From an uncultured Eubacteriales bacterium (GTDB lineage: Bacteria > Bacillota > Clostridia > Peptostreptococcales > Anaerovoracaceae): a stretch of DNA of 52,538 nucleotides. The stretch spans positions 1-52,538 of the forward strand of contig OMXT01000014.1 in NCBI GenBank assembly GCA_900315125.1. The letters are read 5' to 3'. Below the pieces are notes generated by a model that ran no database searches, was not told where the DNA came from, and saw only the letters and a program-made list of their open reading frames with translations. Made by a program: the position numbers and the translations under genes. Below, piece by piece: positions 24,312-32,503 of the stretch (position 1 is its first letter; every line of letters begins with the position of its first letter).

Positions 24312-25463
24312 ATGGCAGAGAAACAGAAACGGTTCCAGCTGCTTCAGGGAAATGAAGCATGCGTAGAAGGAGCCATAGCCGCGGGCATGCGGTTTTATGC
24401 GGGGTATCCGATCACTCCGTCTACGGAAATAGCGGAGCGGTGCGCGCTGCGGCTGCCCCAGGTCGGAGGCAAGTTCATGCAGATGGAGGACGAGATCGCG
24501 GGTATCGCCGCAGCGCTGGGGGCGTCCGTCGCCGGGGTCAAATCCATGACCGCCACGTCCGGTCCAGGCTTTGATCTAAAACAGGAGAACATAGGATATG
24601 CCACCATCGCCGAGATCCCCATCGTCATCGTGGACGTGCAGCGCTCCGGTCCTTCTACGGGCCTGCCTACCTCCCCGTCTCAGGGCGATGTGATGCAGGC
24701 GAAATGGGGCACCCACGGCGACCACCCCGTTATCGCCATCTGCCCCGCTTCTGTGCAGGACACATATATGCAGACCGTCCGGGCCTTCAATCTGGCGGAG
24801 CGGTTCCGCACGCCGGTCATACTGCTCATGGATGAGATCGTGGGCCACATGCGGGAGGGATGCGAGCTGATCCCGCCGGAGGAGCTGGAGATCCACAACC
24901 GGAACACCACAATGATCAACTCCATGCCCTACGCCTTCGGCGAAGGACAGTACGTGCCCCATATGACCTCCTTCGGCGACGGGCACCTTTACAATATTAC
25001 CGGCCTTTTCCACGACGAGGCGGGCTTCCCTACAAACGACAATTCCATCGCCGGGGCGGAAAACAGCCGGATCATCGAGAAAATAAAAGTCTACCGCTAC
25101 AGCGGCATCCTGGACTTTCAGGAGTACGAGATGGAAGACGCGGACATCGGCATCGTATGCTACGGCGGGACTACCAGGGCTGCCATGGAAGCGGTCAACA
25201 TCGCCCGGGACATGGGATACAATGTGGGCATGTTCCGCCCGGTGACTTTGTGGCCCTTCCCGGAGCACGAACTGATCGAGCGGGCCCGCCAGCTGCGCCG
25301 CATCATAGTGGTGGAGCACAACTACGGACAGGTCAAGCTGACCGTGGAAGGGATCATAAAGGGCGACACCCGGGTGGAGTTCCTGGGCAAAGTCAACGGG
25401 ACCACCATCAGCCCTTCGGAAATCGTCAGAAAAATTGAGGAAGGAGAGGATTACGATGCCTAG
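24312..25463 (+). CDS. korA: 2-Oxoacid:ferredoxin oxidoreductase alpha subunit
   Basis: A 383-residue alpha subunit. It shows the family stretches GAIAAGMRFYAGYPITPSTE, MEDEIAGIAAALGAS, TATSGPGFDLKQENIGYA, VQRSGPSTGLPT and, at the C-terminal end, FRPVTLWPFPE and VVEHNYGQ. The enzyme oxidatively decarboxylates a 2-oxoacid to the acyl-CoA with ferredoxin as acceptor. The KorDABC order and sequence style suggest 2-oxoglutarate (inference). ATG at 24312 follows AGGAGG. Its 3' end overlaps korB by eight bases. Confidence 0.92.
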   Translation: MAEKQKRFQLLQGNEACVEGAIAAGMRFYAGYPITPSTEIAERCALRLPQVGGKFMQMEDEIAGIAAALGASVAGVKSMTATSGPGFDLKQENIGYATIAEIPIVIVDVQRSGPSTGLPTSPSQGDVMQAKWGTHGDHPVIAICPASVQDTYMQTVRAFNLAERFRTPVILLMDEIVGHMREGCELIPPEELEIHNRNTTMINSMPYAFGEGQYVPHMTSFGDGHLYNITGLFHDEAGFPTNDNSIAGAENSRIIEKIKVYRYSGILDFQEYEMEDADIGIVCYGGTTRAAMEAVNIARDMGYNVGMFRPVTLWPFPEHELIERARQLRRIIVVEHNYGQVKLTVEGIIKGDTRVEFLGKVNGTTISPSEIVRKIEEGEDYDA

Positions 25464-26280
25464 CGAATTAGTTTCTAAAACCATGCGGACCCGGCGGCTT
25501 CCTCATATCTGGTGCCCCGGCTGCGGCCACGGCATCCTGATGCGGGACGTGTGCCAGGCCATATATAACCTGGACCTGGATCCGGACCTGGTCAGCATCG
25601 TCAGCGGCATCGGCTGCTCATCCCGAGCCGCGGGATACATGAATTACAATACGCTTCACACCACCCACGGCAGAGCCATCGCCTTCGCCACGGGCATCAA
25701 GATGGCCCGGCCGGACATGCATGTCATCGTCATCACCGGAGACGGAGACGCGGCAGCCATCGGAGGCAACCACCTGATCCACGCCTGCCGGAGAAATATA
25801 GACATTACCGTTGTGGTGTTCAACAACCAGATCTACGGCATGACGGGCGGCCAGTACTCCCCCACCACGCCCACAGGCGAAAAGGGCACGACAGCCCCCT
25901 ACGGCAATATCGACGGCGTGTTCGACATCCCGCGGCTGGCAGAGGCTGCCGGTGCTACCTACACCGCCCGGGGCGACTGTTACCACCAGCCCCAGATGGT
26001 GAAGCTCATAGAAGAGGGCATCCGGCACAAAGGCATCTCGATCATTGACGGCGTCAGCATCTGCCCCACCTACTACGGCCGCAAGAACCACAAAGGCAGC
26101 GCGGTAGAGATGATGCGCTGGCAGCAGGAGCACATGGTGGACGTAAAGAGGGCGTCCAAGATGTCCCCGGAGGACCTTGAGGACAAAGTCCTGACCGGCG
26201 AGCTTTCGCGCATCGAGGGCCGTCCGGAATACACGGAGGAGTACGACAAAATCATTCACAGAGCCGGAGGTGACAGATAA
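25456..26280 (+). CDS. korB: 2-Oxoacid:ferredoxin oxidoreductase beta (TPP-binding) subunit
   Basis: A 274-residue beta subunit that binds thiamine diphosphate and an iron-sulfur cluster. The start WCPGCGHGI has the conserved cysteines. The TPP/Mg motif runs from VITGDGDAAAIGG to NNQIYGMTGGQYSPTTP. ATG at 25456 is preferred over an in-frame start at 25435 because AAGGAGAGG lies just upstream. It overlaps korA by eight bases and korC by one (TAATG), so translation is tightly coupled. Confidence 0.94.
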   Translation: MPSELVSKTMRTRRLPHIWCPGCGHGILMRDVCQAIYNLDLDPDLVSIVSGIGCSSRAAGYMNYNTLHTTHGRAIAFATGIKMARPDMHVIVITGDGDAAAIGGNHLIHACRRNIDITVVVFNNQIYGMTGGQYSPTTPTGEKGTTAPYGNIDGVFDIPRLAEAAGATYTARGDCYHQPQMVKLIEEGIRHKGISIIDGVSICPTYYGRKNHKGSAVEMMRWQQEHMVDVKRASKMSPEDLEDKVLTGELSRIEGRPEYTEEYDKIIHRAGGDR

Positions 26281-26888
26281 TGGCGAAGGAGCAGATAAGA
26301 TTTACCGGTTCCGGCGGCCAGGGTGTGATCATGGGAACGATCATCATCGCGGAAGCCGCATTTCTTGACGGGCGAAAGGTCGTCCAGTCCCAGTCCTACG
26401 GGCCGGAGGCAAGGGGCGGCATGTGCAAGGCGGAGACCATCGTTTCTGACAGCGAGATATTCTATACCAAGGTCGAGAAACCCGACCTTCTGCTGTCTCT
26501 GACCCAGAAGAGCTTTGATAAATACTGCAAGCGCCTGTCCCGGCGGGCGATCATCGTCATCGATGATTCTATTACCGTACCGCCCCGGATCGCCGCCCAG
26601 CACGAAGTCCTTTCCCTGCCGATTCTCCGCTCTGCAAAGGACGTGATAAAAAACAAGATGTCCGCGAACATCATCAGCTGCGGCGCGGTCAACGAGGCGC
26701 TCCACCTGGCTTCCGTCCAGTCCCTGAAGGAGGCGGTTCTGAACCACGTGCCGCCGGCTTCGGCGGATTCTAACGTAGCAGCTATGGAACTGGGCGCCCG
26801 ACTCGTGCGGGAAGCGCGGGGCGAGGCGTCAGATGAGGCGTCAGAAGAAGCCCGGAAACAGGCACGGGAAGATGCCGCCGAAGCATGA
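26280..26888 (+). CDS. korC: 2-Oxoacid:ferredoxin oxidoreductase gamma subunit
   Basis: A 202-residue gamma subunit. The start QIRFTGSGGQGVIMGTIIIAE, then SQSYGPEARGGMCKAE and a CGAVNEAL segment, are typical. The last ~30 residues are Glu/Ala/Arg repeats (GEASDEASEEARKQAR) not part of the fold and probably disordered or coiled. Its ATG shares a base with the korB stop, and GGAGGTG precedes it. A dispersed motif copy lies 26 bases after the stop. No clear hairpin terminator was seen before the next gene. Confidence 0.92.
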   Translation: MAKEQIRFTGSGGQGVIMGTIIIAEAAFLDGRKVVQSQSYGPEARGGMCKAETIVSDSEIFYTKVEKPDLLLSLTQKSFDKYCKRLSRRAIIVIDDSITVPPRIAAQHEVLSLPILRSAKDVIKNKMSANIISCGAVNEALHLASVQSLKEAVLNHVPPASADSNVAAMELGARLVREARGEASDEASEEARKQAREDAAEA

Positions 26889-26914
26889 CGGAAAGCAGAT
26901 GCGAGGCGATCGAG

Positions 26915-26935
26915 GGCCGGTCAGGACTTTGTTCC
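26915..26935 (+). repeat. Dispersed motif copy after korC
   Basis: GCCGGTCAGGACTTTGTTCC, one mismatch to the consensus, between korC and the hypothetical gene at 26980. Confidence 0.7.
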
Positions 26936-26979
26936 CCGGAAATGTTTATTAACCGCAGGGCGGTGGTATATTTCCAAGT

Positions 26980-27642
26980 ATGGAACGAGTGAAAGAATTA
27001 CCATATTTTTATATTGACGGGCTGGTCGGTGGCAACCAGGACTGGTTTCTGGATCCCTGGATGCACCTGGGCGGCTGCGGTGCGCTGACGGCCTGCGACC
27101 TCTGCCTGCAGCAGGCGATCTACGGCGGCGCCCGGGGGCTCTATCCCTATGACCTCCCCGACAGCCCGGATCATCTGCTGCGACGGGACTACGTGCATTT
27201 CGGCATGCGGATGAAGCGCTACCTGCGGCCCAGGCATATGGGGATCAATAAGACGTCTTTGTTTGTCGAGGGTTTTCAGAACTACCTGGCGGACTGTGGC
27301 GAGACCGGCTGGCGTTTTGATGCGCTGCAGGGATCGGCGCCGGTTTCCGAGGCAGCGGCTGCCGTGATTGAACGGATCGACGCGGGCGTACCCGTACCCT
27401 TCCTTACATTGATGCACAGGGATCCGAAGTTTGAGGATTTCAACTGGCACTGGTACATCGTGGCCGGTTACCGGATAGATACGGACCGGGCTGGCGGGAC
27501 GTCAGGGCCAGACTCCGCCTGTGCCGGAATTTCCGTAAAAGCCATAACCTACGGCGAAGAGACATGGCTGCCCCTGGACGAGCTGTGGAACACCGGCTAT
27601 GAAGAGCGCGGCGGAATTGTGCTGGTGCAGCCCGGACGGTAA
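26980..27642 (+). CDS. Conserved hypothetical with papain-like arrangement
   Basis: A 220-residue soluble protein. A cysteine sits in a helix-start context (LGGCGALTACDLC, residues ~31-43) and a His-Trp pair in FNWHWYIVAGYR near residue 160. That order resembles papain-like or C39-like folds, where Cys leads an N-terminal helix and His follows on a strand. Proteins opening with LPYFYIDGLVGGNQDWF occur in Firmicutes but have no assigned function to my knowledge. The peptidase idea is inference only. No signal peptide is present. It may be the last gene of the kor transcript, but the 91-base gap and motif copy make this uncertain. No strong ribosome site precedes the ATG. Confidence 0.6.
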   Translation: MERVKELPYFYIDGLVGGNQDWFLDPWMHLGGCGALTACDLCLQQAIYGGARGLYPYDLPDSPDHLLRRDYVHFGMRMKRYLRPRHMGINKTSLFVEGFQNYLADCGETGWRFDALQGSAPVSEAAAAVIERIDAGVPVPFLTLMHRDPKFEDFNWHWYIVAGYRIDTDRAGGTSGPDSACAGISVKAITYGEETWLPLDELWNTGYEERGGIVLVQPGR

Positions 27643-27760
27643 ATAGCATTTCAGACGCTGACTGACAGTCCGTTTCTAGTGCAGCGGATTTCCTTTGTCA
27701 AATCTCCGATTAGTAATAATCGGATCAATAATTATATTTTTATTGACCGAACAACATTTC

Positions 27761-28062
27761 TGATATAACTTTCGTGCTCCATGCTTGGCACTCGTTATAT
27801 CAGAATGAGCATTTCAAACCGGCTGATATAACTATTGCCGCACTTTACAATGGATTCGTCGCTGGAGTTATATCATCTATCGCATTTTGGAGCGGATGAT
27901 ATAACTTTTCCTCTGAATTATGCCTCATTCATATGGCTATCCTCTTCATGACCCGGTCAAATTATATTTTTTGCACATGCTGGCACAATCGATATAAATT
28001 TTGCCGTTCGGAATGCTGGAAAAGTATATCAGCCGAGCCTTCCTTTTTCAAGCGATATAACT
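27761..28062. repeat. GATATAAC word island, direct and inverted copies
   Basis: GATATAAC occurs at 27762, 27825, 27898 and 28055 (GATATAAA at 27991). The inverse GTTATATCA occurs at 27794 and 27867, and a decayed GTATATCA near 28025. The first two direct/inverse pairs can form hairpins of about 9 base pairs (TGATATAACT with AGTTATATCA). No coding is supported. Flanks 27643-27760 and 28063-28166 show nothing else. Confidence 0.8.
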
Positions 28063-28166
28063 TCTTCCATTTTAACCAGGTTTATAACGGCATCCCCGGT
28101 TATGCCAGACCAGCATGCCTGACAACTAACACATCTATACAGCCAATCAGGCAAGCAAGACAAAAA

Positions 28167-28200
28167 AGAGACTGAACCGCTCGAGAATGGATCAGTCTCT
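28167..28200 (-). terminator. Terminator of the trpC-like gene
   Basis: AGAGACTGA pairs perfectly with TCAGTCTCT across 16 bases. On the minus strand a T6 run follows, 26 bases after the stop. Confidence 0.88.
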
Positions 28201-28225
28201 TCATTTCTATTCTTTTATCTTACAC

Positions 28226-29083
28226 TTATCTGCACAGACTCCGCAGCTCCGCAAGCTTGGAAGCCTTATCGGAACTCGTCATCAGAGACTCGCCGATCAG
28301 GACAGCGTCGGCGCCTGCCTTGCACAGCTTGGCGATATCCTCAGCGGAATCCAGACCGCTCATGGAAACGAACAGACGTCCCGGCGGAACCAGGCCGCGC
28401 ATGTCCAGAGACCGCGCCACATCCGTATCGCCGTGCTGAGGATCCCGGTTGTTCACCGCGATGATATCCGCGTCGCTGTTTGCAGCCCGGCGGATCTCCC
28501 ACTCGTTGTGGCCTTCTACCATCGTTGAAAGTCCCAGGCTATCCGCAAGGTCAATATATTCCCCGATCTGTTCATCGCTGAGCAAAGACTCGATCAGCAG
28601 GATGGCGGATGCGCCCAGGTTCTTAGCCTGATAAATCATGTATTCGTCAATAAACAGGTCCATCTGGAGGACAGGAACGCTGACAGCCTTTGTTATCGCA
28701 GCGAAATTTTCTTTGCTCCCCAGGTACTGGGACGGCTCCGTGAACACCGCGATGGCGTCCGCGCCGGCAGCCTCATACTCCAGCGCGACCTCCGTATGGG
28801 GCACATTCCGGGCAATCAGCCCATCCATGGGTTCCACCTGTTTTACTTCACATATAAAAGACATGCCCGGAGATCGCAGCGCCTCTTCGAAGGGAAATTT
28901 CACCGCTCTCGCAGCCATCCCCTGCTGTCCCGTCTGAACCGTGTGCAGGTTCATGGATGCTCTGTCTCTCTTCTCCGCAGCGGCGATCGCTTCCGCCTCT
29001 GCTCTTACTGCTGACAGGGGTATATTTTTCTTTTCAATTTCCAGACGATTCTGTGCTGCATCTGCCAATGTATGAATAACCAT
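28226..29083 (-). CDS. trpC: Diverged stand-alone indole-3-glycerol-phosphate synthase-like protein
   Basis: A 285-residue TIM barrel of the TrpC family. Kept features are EVK (K81), VEGH (E190), the VNNRD strand (N211) and the phosphate loop ADAVLIGESLM. Others are changed. The catalytic lysine expected in a LRKDFI strand is M141 (VLQMDLFID). The glutamate expected in SESG is M241 (SMSG). The phosphate-contact stretch normally like KKASPSKG reads KQVEPMDG. Two of the catalytic residues mapped in characterised enzymes are therefore lost. No other trp genes are present. A new reaction or a non-enzymatic role is possible. ATG at 29083 is chosen; an earlier GTG overlaps the AAGGAGG site. Confidence 0.75.
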   Translation of the reverse strand: MVIHTLADAAQNRLEIEKKNIPLSAVRAEAEAIAAAEKRDRASMNLHTVQTGQQGMAARAVKFPFEEALRSPGMSFICEVKQVEPMDGLIARNVPHTEVALEYEAAGADAIAVFTEPSQYLGSKENFAAITKAVSVPVLQMDLFIDEYMIYQAKNLGASAILLIESLLSDEQIGEYIDLADSLGLSTMVEGHNEWEIRRAANSDADIIAVNNRDPQHGDTDVARSLDMRGLVPPGRLFVSMSGLDSAEDIAKLCKAGADAVLIGESLMTSSDKASKLAELRSLCR

Positions 29084-29127
29084 GGGCACCTCCTTATATT
29101 CCTCCCTAATTTGTTTTCTTCACACTT

Positions 29128-29156
29128 ATTTAACCACTTACGTTTGTGTTTGTCAA
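29128..29156 (-). promoter_or_regulatory. Putative promoter of the trpC-like gene
   Basis: On the minus strand TTGACA (29156-29151) and TTAAAT (29133-29128) are 17 bases apart, giving a short leader of about 35-40 bases with no room for a trp attenuator. Confidence 0.6.
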
Positions 29157-29285
29157 CAGGATTTGCCCACTTTTCTGGATTTTTATGCAAAATTATTTCT
29201 GAATATTAAATATAGTTTACATACAGGCTTAATGTTCTGCCTTTTGCGCGGGGGCTGCGGGAACAAAGGCATGTTTAGTGCGTAA

Positions 29286-29345
29286 TACAAAATCCTGACC
29301 GCATCAGGATACAAAGACCTGATCAAGCCAGGATACAAGGATCTG
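29286..29345. repeat. Short imperfect repeat near the ecsC-like 3' end
   Basis: Three imperfect copies of ATACAAAG-A-CCTG (AATACAAAATCCTG, GGATACAAAGACCTG, GGATACAAGGATCTG) about 21-24 bases apart. A GGAACAAAGGCAT half-copy of the dispersed motif precedes them at 29260. Confidence 0.5.
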
Positions 29346-29349
29346 CTTG

Positions 29350-30168
29350 CTATGCTATGAAAGGCGTGTCGCCGTCGCCGTCGTGTTCCAGCAGGAAGCG
29401 GCGGTGGTATTTTACATCGGCGTATTTCAGGATCTTCTGCATGTAGATGGCGTCATAGGCGCCGCCTACAGTGCCCACGAGCGGCAGACCCTGGAGGAAT
29501 TTCATGTACAGGAGCTCTTTGGAAAGGGCGTCAGCGGAATACTGGATCTGCTCGCTCTGGCTGTAGCCCTCCGGGAGGGACGACGGACCCCACCCCTTCT
29601 CGATCAGGCGGTTCAGATCGTCATTCTGGCGGTCCAGTTCCCTGCCGTGGAGCAATGCGATCTCTATGATCTTCAGGATGAAATATTTCTCTTCCTCTGT
29701 ATTGTACTGATAGCCGTAGTTCAGCGCCACTTCGTATACGCCCTTCAGCAGGACGCCCGCAAACAGCGGTATGTCGGGCAGACCGATGCCCAATGCGCCC
29801 AGACCGATGCCCTCTATGCCGGAGAGCAGCAGATTCTTCCGCTGAGAGCCCTGAGCATCCCGGGAGATCTGCCGCAGAGAATCGCCGCCGGAGTAGGCGG
29901 CCGCGTCTTCCTCCTTCTCATCAAAAGAAGAGGCGATCCGGTCTTTGTTGTATGTGAGTTCTATGACCCCCGTGCCTTTTTCAAAGATCAGTTCAAAGGC
30001 CTTGGCGAAGGCGATATCCAGCTTCTCCTGCAGGCCATCCGGTACCCGTCTGGCCAGCAGCCGGTTCAGGGCAGACTCCTTGCGGAGCCTGCCCCGCCGC
30101 AGAAAATCATATTCCTGCCGCTGCATGCGGTTCCATTCCCTCTCCCATTTGGTTGTAAATCTCGCCAT
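29350..30168 (-). CDS. EcsC-family protein
   Basis: A 272-residue protein matching the EcsC family (PF12787), named after a protein of unknown function next to the B. subtilis Ecs ABC transporter. The stretches GIEGIGLGALGIGLPDIPLFAG and LYMKFLQGLPLVGTVGGAYD are the hydrophobic glycine-rich segments typical of the family. The rest is charged and helical. No ABC transporter genes lie nearby, so no role can be assigned. It is downstream of the frame-disrupted kinase on the same strand with a gap of 23 bases after the restored kinase stop, so it may share that transcript. Confidence 0.78.
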   Translation of the reverse strand: MARFTTKWEREWNRMQRQEYDFLRRGRLRKESALNRLLARRVPDGLQEKLDIAFAKAFELIFEKGTGVIELTYNKDRIASSFDEKEEDAAAYSGGDSLRQISRDAQGSQRKNLLLSGIEGIGLGALGIGLPDIPLFAGVLLKGVYEVALNYGYQYNTEEEKYFILKIIEIALLHGRELDRQNDDLNRLIEKGWGPSSLPEGYSQSEQIQYSADALSKELLYMKFLQGLPLVGTVGGAYDAIYMQKILKYADVKYHRRFLLEHDGDGDTPFIA

Positions 30169-30191
30169 TTTCGTTATCTCCGAATTTACCT

Positions 30192-31659
30192 TCAGGTTTC
30201 CGAGAACTCATCCATTTCCCAGCCCGCAGGCGGCTTGGATCGCCCCGGTTCCCTGAGGTATATCATAAACCGGACAGAGAAGACCCCGTTCTCTGTGCTG
30301 ATCTTCATATCACCATGATATTTTTCCACAAGGATCCGCACTGACTCCAGTCCCTGGGCATCTCCCCCGTGACTTGTAGACAGGAATCGACTGCCCCTCT
30401 GCCGCAGTTCCCCTGCATAGGGATTGCTGATAGAAAAAACGCCGCAGTTCGGACCCGACAGTGCGGCCCGCAGACGAATATACGGTTCAGCAGAGGAGCC
30501 ACCTGACCCCCCCCAATTTTACTATTTTTTCACAGGACTGATAAGCATTTTTCAGCAGATTGCCCAGAATAATACACAGGTCCATGTCTTCCACCCGGTC
30601 GTATTCCGCATCGGGTACATTCAGCCGGAAATCCGCGTGTATTCCTGCTTCCCGGCAGGAATCCGCAGTATAAGACAGCAGTGCATTGATCGAAGGAGAC
30701 TCCACATACCGCGTGATCATATGAGCAGGCTGCGTGTCGAGATAATCTTTCATATACTGCTCCGCTTCTTCGAATTTCTTCGTCCCAATCAGGTTGGAAA
30801 GCACTGCGAGATGATGCTGAAAATCATGACGGACCCGGGACGTTTCCTTCAGGGAGTTCAGCAGGTTCTCATACTGGCTGCTCTGCATGCTCAGGAGATT
30901 CCGTTCCTCCCGCATCCGGCCCCGGGAAAGGTTTGTGTAAAGAAGCTCGCAGAATGAGAAAAACAGGATAAACGTAGTCAGCGAAACACCGTTAATCAGC
31001 AGTACATATAACTCCAGCACCCTGCCCTGGAGCAGATTGCTGTAATCCAGAGGAACAACATACATATCCATTGCTGTCAGAACTGCGGGCAGGATCCATG
31101 CGATCCGCCATACGCTGGTATCTCTGTGGTTGATGAACAGCCATCCGATCCGGCGCCGCAGGGGATGATAGAATATAATGTTGATTGCAATAAGTATGAC
31201 AGCCTGAGCCGCAAAGATCAGCAGGGAATAAGCTTCGGCACTGCCCTGGGGATTCCATTTCATGTCCGCGCAGAGTCCCATGAGTGTCGCATAAGCGCCG
31301 CAGTAGCATGCAGTGGCAAAGGCGAAAAGCTTTTTCCATATATCCAGCTTCACTTCATAAATATACAGACCGAGACAGACCGCAGTGTCGCCGTAAAAAA
31401 CCAGATCCTCATTACAGTCCGGCATCAGCAGAAAAATAAAATACGTCGCAGCAAACATCGCCGCCATAGCCGCAATGATGCGGATGACTGTACTCCGAAG
31501 GGAATGGCGCAGAAAATCCATTACCGGGTAAAAACAGATGGGGATAAGCATAACGACCCACATCATTCCCAGCGTATCGATCAGAACATCCCATCGCAGA
31601 ATACTTCCGCCATGAGCATTCGTACCGAGTTCATTTGCTGACAGTACCCATTGAATCAT
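30192..31659 (-). CDS. GHKL sensor histidine kinase, out of frame at a G8 tract (phase-variable candidate)
   Basis: As sequenced, translation from ATG 31659 gives 390 residues: six or so membrane segments (residues 30-240), the phospho-histidine motif RHDFQHHL (H278) and the N box GNLLKNAYQSC. It then enters eight G (minus strand, 30514-30507) and stops at once in GGVRWLLC. Removing one G lets the frame continue as SAEPYIRLRAALS, SNPYAGELRQRGSRFLST, GDAQGLESVRIL and GVFSVRFMIYL, ending at 30192. That is the missing ATP-binding half and totals 488 residues, normal for LytS/AgrC-like kinases. With G8 the kinase should be dead, with G7 live. The gene overlaps its regulator by ATGA. Slipped-strand switching or a sequencing slip could both explain it. 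Confidence 0.8.
30507..30514 (-). repeat. G8 homopolymer within the kinase gene
   Basis: Eight consecutive G on the coding strand between the N box and G box of the ATPase domain. Length 7 or 10 would keep the full frame, length 8 truncates it. Confidence 0.9.
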
Positions 31660-32384
31660 TGCTGTTCCTCCAGCGCCCGGAGCCGGTAATCGAAATACTG
31701 GTTCCGAAGCGAAGGCGCGTCCCGGCGCCGCAGGGGCTGCATGGTTCCGTCCGCCATAACAAAGGCCTGTTCCTGCTCTCCTTCCACAAAGTCAAAATTA
31801 ACCAGGATCCCCCTGTTGCACAGACAGTAGTTCGGCTCGTTTTCCACCTGCTCCGCGACATCCATGAACCGGACCCGGAACCGTTCTCTCTGTCCGCTCC
31901 GGGTCACGAATATCGTGTAATTTCCGTCAGACATGATATACTGAAGCACATCCGAGGGCACGGCGATGCGCTGGGTGCCCGCTGTAAATCGGATCACTGC
32001 AGCCTCCAGACCCAGATGACGACGAACGTCATTCAGCACCTTCCCGATCCTGTCAGGCTCCATCTGATCCTTGACAATATAATCAAAGCTGTGCAGAGCT
32101 ACTGCCTGCCAGATGTGTTCCCGGCTCGTGGTCAGAAATATGATGCAGCAGCGGCTGTCCTTTTCCCACAGCCTTCGGGCTGCCTCGATGCCGTCCATTT
32201 CATCCATATAGATATCCATAAAGACCGCGTCAAATCCAACCTCGTCCAGTGCCTGAACAAAGTCCTCTCCGCTGAAATATCCGCAGGTCTCCACACTGAT
32301 TCTTTCCTTCTGAGCGTAAGACCTGATCAGTTCGGAAAGACGGGCGGCCTCTCTTTTATTATCATCAACTATTGCAATCTTCAT
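31656..32384 (-). CDS. LytTR-family response regulator
   Basis: A 242-residue AgrA/LytR-type regulator. The receiver has DD at residues 7-8, phospho-acceptor D57 (VFMDIYMDEMDG) and the LTTS switch region. The LytTR DNA-binding domain occupies residues ~130-235 (LQYIMSDGNYTIFVT, RFMDVAEQVEN, CNRGILVNFDFV). It is the first gene of the pair. The kinase follows with an ATGA overlap. Such pairs often sense peptides or cell-envelope cues. No peptide gene was found next to it. Its targets are unknown; LytTR sites are direct repeats and none was convincingly seen here. Confidence 0.9.
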   Translation of the reverse strand: MKIAIVDDNKREAARLSELIRSYAQKERISVETCGYFSGEDFVQALDEVGFDAVFMDIYMDEMDGIEAARRLWEKDSRCCIIFLTTSREHIWQAVALHSFDYIVKDQMEPDRIGKVLNDVRRHLGLEAAVIRFTAGTQRIAVPSDVLQYIMSDGNYTIFVTRSGQRERFRVRFMDVAEQVENEPNYCLCNRGILVNFDFVEGEQEQAFVMADGTMQPLRRRDAPSLRNQYFDYRLRALEEQQ

Positions 32385-32503
32385 AACTTTATCCTTTTAA
32401 AGATTTTTATTTCAGTATACACCAGAACCCCGGCTTTGGGAACCAGAGTGCTTTCAATTTACAGGTTTTTGTGATATTATAATCTACTAGTAAAGGAGTA
32501 ATT

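Noticed and set aside
28300-29200. Trp attenuator or T-box before the trpC-like gene
   Set aside because: The predicted leader is under 50 bases with no Trp-rich peptide or T-box sequence.
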